Below, piece after piece: positions 41,303 through 45,058 of a stretch of DNA of 45,058 bases (position 1 is the first letter of the stretch; the number at the start of each line of letters is the position of its first letter). Source of the stretch: Succinatimonas hippei YIT 12066 (GTDB taxonomy: Bacteria; Pseudomonadota; Gammaproteobacteria; Enterobacterales; Succinivibrionaceae); NCBI RefSeq assembly GCF_000188195.1, contig NZ_GL831047.1, positions 39,205 through 84,262 of the forward strand. The letters are read 5' to 3'. The notes under the pieces are model-generated. The model searched no databases and was not told the DNA's origin. It saw only the letters and a program-made list of their open reading frames with translations. Position numbers and translations under genes: made by a program.

Positions 41303-43918
41303 ATGAAAAACAATAACTATAAAGCGGTAAAGCGTCTTGATTACCGTGCTCCTGATTTTACCGCTACCGATATTGAACTTGAATTTAATCTTTCTGATGA
41401 TTACACCATAGTTAAATCCACGGCTCATTACATAAGATTAACTGAAGATAAAAAAGCCCCTTTGTGTCTTGACGGCGAGGATTTAGAGCTGCACTCAGTA
41501 TTCGTTGACGGTCTTGTCTGTAAATATACCGAAGAAAAAGGACAACTTATTATTGAAGATGTTCCTGATGAGTTTGATGTCTCAATTGAAAATGTTATTG
41601 CTCCGGCGCTTAATACTACCTTGATGGGACTTTATAAGTCATGCGGATGTTTTTGTACGCAATGCGAGCCTCAGGGATTTCGTCGTATCACTTATTTTTT
41701 GGACAGACCCGATGTGCTTGCTAAATATAAGGTTACAATCATCGGTCCTGAATCGGGATGCGGCGTATTGTTGTCAAACGGTAATTTGGTGGAAAGCGGG
41801 GAAAAACAGGGACGCCGTTATTGTACTTGGGTGGATCCTTTTCCTAAACCTTCATATCTGTTTGCTTTGGTCGCCGGTAGTTTTGATTTGGTATCTGATA
41901 CTTTTAAAACTAAAAGCGGTAGAGAGGTTTCATTACAGCTTTATGTTGATAGAGGCGCTTATGAGCGCGGTCTGTGGGCGATGGAATGCATAAAGCAGTC
42001 CATGAAGTGGGATGAAGACAGATTTAATCTTGAATATGATCTGGATAACTTTAAGGTCGTAGCCGTTGATTTCTTCAATCAGGGTGCGATGGAAAACAAA
42101 TCCCTTAATATTTTTAATTCCATTTATGTGCTAGTGGATCCTAAGAGTGCTACAGATACAAATTTCTTTAATGTACAAAGTGTTATCGGACACGAATATT
42201 TTCATAACTACACCGGAGATAGAGTAACTTTGCGCGATTGGTTCCAGTTGTCGCTAAAAGAAAGTTTGACCGTATTTCGTGATCAGGAATTTTCGTCCGA
42301 TGTCGCCTCCCGTGCATTGACTCGTTTGCATGCCGTGGATGTGATCCGCAGTGCTCAATTTGCTGAAGATGCAAGTCCAATGGCCCATCCGGTACGCCCT
42401 GAAGAAGTTATGGAGATGAACAATTTTTATACTGTAACTATTTATGATAAGGGCGCTGAGGTTATCCGTATGCTTCACACCATAATCGGTGAGGATAACT
42501 TTAAAAAAGGTTTGGCTCTGTATTTGGATCGTTATGACGGCAAGGCTGTTACTGTTGATGATTTTCTAAGTGCTATGTCCGAGGCTTCTGCTGTAGATTT
42601 AACGCAGTTTACCCGCTGGTACAGCCAAGCAGGAACCCCTGTTGTCACTGCTAAATGGGCGTATGACGCCAATGAAAAGAAGCTTACTTTAGATTTAGAG
42701 CAAAAAACCCCTCCTACATTAAGTCAAAAAGAAAAAGATCCGGTAGTAATTCCGATTAGAACTTCGTTCTTAACTGGAGACGGTAAAGAGGTAACTCCTC
42801 CTGAACTTTCGGCAAACGGCATCATAATGTTTACGAAGGATAAGGAAAGTTTTACTTTTACTTGTGATGAAGAAGTTCTTCCTGTTCTTTTTAAGGATTT
42901 TTCTGCTCCGGTAAAGCTTGATGCGCATTACAGTGATGATGATTATAAGTTGATGCTGGAATATTGCGAGGATCCGTTCATTCGTAAAAACAGCTCAGAG
43001 TTTTTAATCAATAATTACGTTAAGGATCATTTGGAGTCAGCGGATAATCTTCCGGTTCCGGCATCGATTATTGAAGCTTTCAGTCATGTCTTATCTGATA
43101 AAAACGGTGATCCGCTTTTGACTTGTCAGGTTTTAAATATTCCTCCGCTAAGTGTCTTAACCGAGCTGTGCCATAAGATTGATTTTGATGCGCTGCATAC
43201 TATAAGAAGCTTTATTGAAAAAGAGATTGCAAAAGCTTTATTTGCTGATTTTTCCAATTTATATGCAAAGACTAAAGCAACCGGCAGTTATGTGTATAAC
43301 ATCAAAGAGATGTCAAAGAGATCACTTAATCATTTAGCGCTTAAGATGATGATTGTTAAGCTTAAGGATGATAAAGACGAAGATAAAGCAGCCGATCTTG
43401 TAAGAGATCATTACAAGAAGTCAGATAATATGACAGCGAAGTTATGTGCTTTAACCTTAGCGGTACATTATGATCTTTTGTGTAAAGAGGAGCTTTTAAA
43501 AGAATTTGAAGACAAATGGTCTGGAGATCCTTTGGTCTTTGATAATTTCTTTAGAGTTCAGGCAACTGCTCCGTCAGAAGATACGGTTAAAATAGTTCGC
43601 AAACTCATGAAACATCCTTGTTTTGATAAGACTAATCCAAATCGTGTACGTGCATTGGTAGGGGCAATGGCTTTATCAAATCCTGTTGCTTTAAATGCTA
43701 AAGACGGCAGCGGATATGCACTTCTATCCGAGGTGGTTCGTGATTTAGATAAGGTAAATCCTCAGGTAGCGGCACGTATTTTGACGCCGCTGCTTAGCTT
43801 TAAGCGTTTTGATGAGGCAAGAGCCGAGCTTGCGCGTAACGAGCTTTTGCGGATTAAGAGCGAAAAAGATTTGTCAAACGGTGTGTTTGAAAAGATTGAA
43901 GCGGCTCTTAACAGTTAA
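41303..43918 (+). CDS. pepN: Aminopeptidase N (M1 family)
   Basis: This is the main cytoplasmic broad-specificity Zn aminopeptidase, 871 residues against 870 in E. coli. Conserved positions fall on the same numbers: GAMEN at 261-265, HEYFH (His297, Glu298, His301) and Glu320. The ATG at 41303 has AAAGGA at 41291-41296; an open frame runs further upstream through the end of prc but lacks conservation. Followed by a strong terminator and then pyrD, as in E. coli. Confidence 0.97.
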   Translation: MKNNNYKAVKRLDYRAPDFTATDIELEFNLSDDYTIVKSTAHYIRLTEDKKAPLCLDGEDLELHSVFVDGLVCKYTEEKGQLIIEDVPDEFDVSIENVIAPALNTTLMGLYKSCGCFCTQCEPQGFRRITYFLDRPDVLAKYKVTIIGPESGCGVLLSNGNLVESGEKQGRRYCTWVDPFPKPSYLFALVAGSFDLVSDTFKTKSGREVSLQLYVDRGAYERGLWAMECIKQSMKWDEDRFNLEYDLDNFKVVAVDFFNQGAMENKSLNIFNSIYVLVDPKSATDTNFFNVQSVIGHEYFHNYTGDRVTLRDWFQLSLKESLTVFRDQEFSSDVASRALTRLHAVDVIRSAQFAEDASPMAHPVRPEEVMEMNNFYTVTIYDKGAEVIRMLHTIIGEDNFKKGLALYLDRYDGKAVTVDDFLSAMSEASAVDLTQFTRWYSQAGTPVVTAKWAYDANEKKLTLDLEQKTPPTLSQKEKDPVVIPIRTSFLTGDGKEVTPPELSANGIIMFTKDKESFTFTCDEEVLPVLFKDFSAPVKLDAHYSDDDYKLMLEYCEDPFIRKNSSEFLINNYVKDHLESADNLPVPASIIEAFSHVLSDKNGDPLLTCQVLNIPPLSVLTELCHKIDFDALHTIRSFIEKEIAKALFADFSNLYAKTKATGSYVYNIKEMSKRSLNHLALKMMIVKLKDDKDEDKAADLVRDHYKKSDNMTAKLCALTLAVHYDLLCKEELLKEFEDKWSGDPLVFDNFFRVQATAPSEDTVKIVRKLMKHPCFDKTNPNRVRALVGAMALSNPVALNAKDGSGYALLSEVVRDLDKVNPQVAARILTPLLSFKRFDEARAELARNELLRIKSEKDLSNGVFEKIEAALNS

Positions 43919-43930
43919 CATTTCTTCAAT

Positions 43931-43958
43931 ATCCCCGCTAAGGCGGGGATAATTTTTA
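43931..43958 (+). terminator. Terminator of pepN
   Basis: ATCCCCGC (43931-43938), loop TAAG, GCGGGGAT (43943-43950), then AATTTTTA. A compact, G/C-rich stem 12 bases past the pepN stop. Confidence 0.88.
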
Positions 43959-43963
43959 GTGTG

Positions 43964-43969
43964 TATAAT
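43964..43969 (+). promoter_or_regulatory. Candidate -10 box for pyrD
   Basis: A consensus TATAAT lies 55 bases before the pyrD ATG. Its -35 position would fall inside the pepN terminator stem and is not a good match, so this is tentative. Confidence 0.35.
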
Positions 43970-44024
43970 GTATGTTAATGATGAAAATTTATTCATGTCA
44001 TTTTGTTTTTGAGGTATAAACCGA

Positions 44025-45050
44025 ATGTCTTTATACTCTTTGTATCCTAGTTTAATTCGTCCTTTAATTTTTTGCCTTGATGCGGAAACTGCTCATTCCC
44101 TTACGATAAAAGCAGGTAAGTTTTTGTCCAATGAACCGTTAAAAGCTTTGTTTTCGCAAAAAGTTGAAGATAGACCGGTTGAATTTATGGGCCTTGAGTT
44201 TAAAAATCCGTTAGGTCTTGCAGCCGGTATGGATAAGAACGGGGATGCGATTGATTATTTAGGCTCATTGGGGTTTGGCCATTTAGAGCTCGGTACCGTT
44301 ACTCCGCGCCCGCAGCCCGGAAATGAAAAACCACGTATGTTCAGAGTTCTTGAGGCCAAGGGCATCATTAACCGTATGGGTTTTAATAATAAAGGCGTGG
44401 ATTATTTGGTTGCAAATCTTATAAAGCGTACCTATAAGGGAGTAGTTGGCGTAAGTATAGGAAAGAATGAGACTACTCCGTTGGAAAGAGCATCTGACGA
44501 TTATCTTTTGTGCATGGATAAGGTTTACAACTATTGTGATTATATTGCAGTAAACATATCTTGTCCTAACACTCCGGGACTGACGGCTCTCCAGGATGCC
44601 GAGCCTTTAAAACTGCTTTTAACCGATCTTAAAACCAAGCAGGATGATATGTTTAAAAAGACGGGGCGCTATGTACCGCTTGTCGTAAAGATAGCTCCCG
44701 ATCTGAAAGATGATAATTTATCAGCTGTATGCAAAGTGTGTACCGATCTTGAAATTGACGGCATGAACTGTACGAATACGACGGTAAGTCGTGATGTTAT
44801 TCATGGAATGACTCATGCAAGAGAGTGGGGCGGCTTATCCGGTGAGCCTTTAAGAGAAATGAGTACAAAAGTTCTTGTGAAAGTCTCTGAACTGACAAAC
44901 GGTAAGATGCCTTTAATCGGCTGCGGCGGTGTAAGTGATGTTATTTCAGCGCGGGAAAAAGTTAAGGCAGGAGCAACTTTAATTCAATTGTATTCAGGCT
45001 TTGTATATGAGGGGCCGGCGGTAATTAAAGAGATTGTGGAAAATCTGTAG
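44025..45050 (+). CDS. pyrD: Dihydroorotate dehydrogenase, class 2 (quinone-dependent)
   Basis: The 341-residue membrane-associated flavoenzyme of pyrimidine synthesis oxidises dihydroorotate with quinone. The class 2 N-terminal helix pair for membrane attachment is present (LYPSLIRPLIFCLDAETAHSL). FMN and substrate motifs: NPLGLAAGMDKNG, LGTVTPRPQPGN, INRMGFNN and the catalytic Ser179 in VNISCPNTPGL (Ser175 in E. coli), plus GCGGVSD and IQLYSGFVYEGP at the C-terminus. It ends 8 bases before the window end. Quinone dependence fits an organism with respiratory quinones even if it is mainly anaerobic. Confidence 0.97.
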   Translation: MSLYSLYPSLIRPLIFCLDAETAHSLTIKAGKFLSNEPLKALFSQKVEDRPVEFMGLEFKNPLGLAAGMDKNGDAIDYLGSLGFGHLELGTVTPRPQPGNEKPRMFRVLEAKGIINRMGFNNKGVDYLVANLIKRTYKGVVGVSIGKNETTPLERASDDYLLCMDKVYNYCDYIAVNISCPNTPGLTALQDAEPLKLLLTDLKTKQDDMFKKTGRYVPLVVKIAPDLKDDNLSAVCKVCTDLEIDGMNCTNTTVSRDVIHGMTHAREWGGLSGEPLREMSTKVLVKVSELTNGKMPLIGCGGVSDVISAREKVKAGATLIQLYSGFVYEGPAVIKEIVENL

Positions 45051-45058
45051 ATTTTTAT

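Noticed and set aside
1-45058. CRISPR array, tRNA or rRNA genes, complete prophage or complete insertion sequence
   Set aside because: No regularly spaced direct repeats, cloverleaf with CCA-type acceptor, rRNA signature or full transposase was seen on either strand while reading; only decayed IS200/IS605 pieces are present.

Overview
The window looks like a chromosomal segment from a low-GC, host-associated gammaproteobacterium. The housekeeping genes support this: ihfA, ptsH, trxB, dapE, proQ-prc, and pepN-pyrD in the same adjacent order as in Escherichia coli. Many TRAP and TTT carboxylate transporters, a PD-(D/E)XK AAA-ATPase-like gene, a remnant of a second one, and decayed IS200/IS605 pieces fit Succinivibrionaceae (Succinivibrio/Anaerobiospirillum type). 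That family assignment is an inference from gene content, not a database result.

Left arm (1-25 kb) is an accessory catabolic island for sugar acids. (i) 348-5111, minus strand: a DapA-superfamily lyase, an HpcH/HpaI aldolase and a TRAP transporter in the unusual order dctP-dctM-dctQ. An AraC-type gene lies behind it. (ii) 6749-13763, plus strand: fucI, fucU, an IclR regulator, a cytoplasmic BNR/sialidase-like protein and a complete TTT transporter (tctC-tctB-tctA). No fuculokinase or other sugar kinase is in this operon. (iii) 13855-14109: a chain of small hairpins ending in a right-end-like IS605/omega-RNA motif with no tnpB. It is followed by an AAA-ATPase-like/PDDEXK gene; a broken remnant of a paralogue opens the window. 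(iv) 15954-22982, minus strand: a four-carbon acid-sugar operon (otnK-otnC-otnI), an Asp/Glu racemase-family gene, a second TRAP system with a lipoprotein receptor, and a BKACE (DUF849) enzyme. A DeoR gene is divergent across a repeat-rich promoter region. (v) 24011-25186, minus strand: a RhmD-like enolase-superfamily sugar-acid dehydratase.

Middle (25.3-28 kb): ptsH and ihfA on the minus strand, a small S24/LexA-fold protein, a 5'-truncated DUF4143 ATPase remnant and a C-terminal remnant of an IS200-type tnpA. The last two meet near 27640.

Right arm (28-45 kb) is mostly core: a usg-like non-catalytic aspartate-semialdehyde dehydrogenase homologue, an M15 D,D-peptidase-like gene, a small secreted Cys/His-rich protein, trxB, dapE, an unrecognised acidic protein, an RND efflux pair (lipoprotein adaptor plus pump, no outer-membrane channel here), proQ, prc, pepN and pyrD.

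Working model for the accessory arm (inference): TRAP and TTT receptors capture sugar acids. Dehydratase, aldolases and the Otn kinase/decarboxylase then convert them to central C3 metabolites, under AraC, IclR and DeoR regulators. Enzymes expected for complete pathways are missing from the window (the otn dehydrogenase, a fuculokinase), so either the substrates are unusual or the missing steps are encoded elsewhere.
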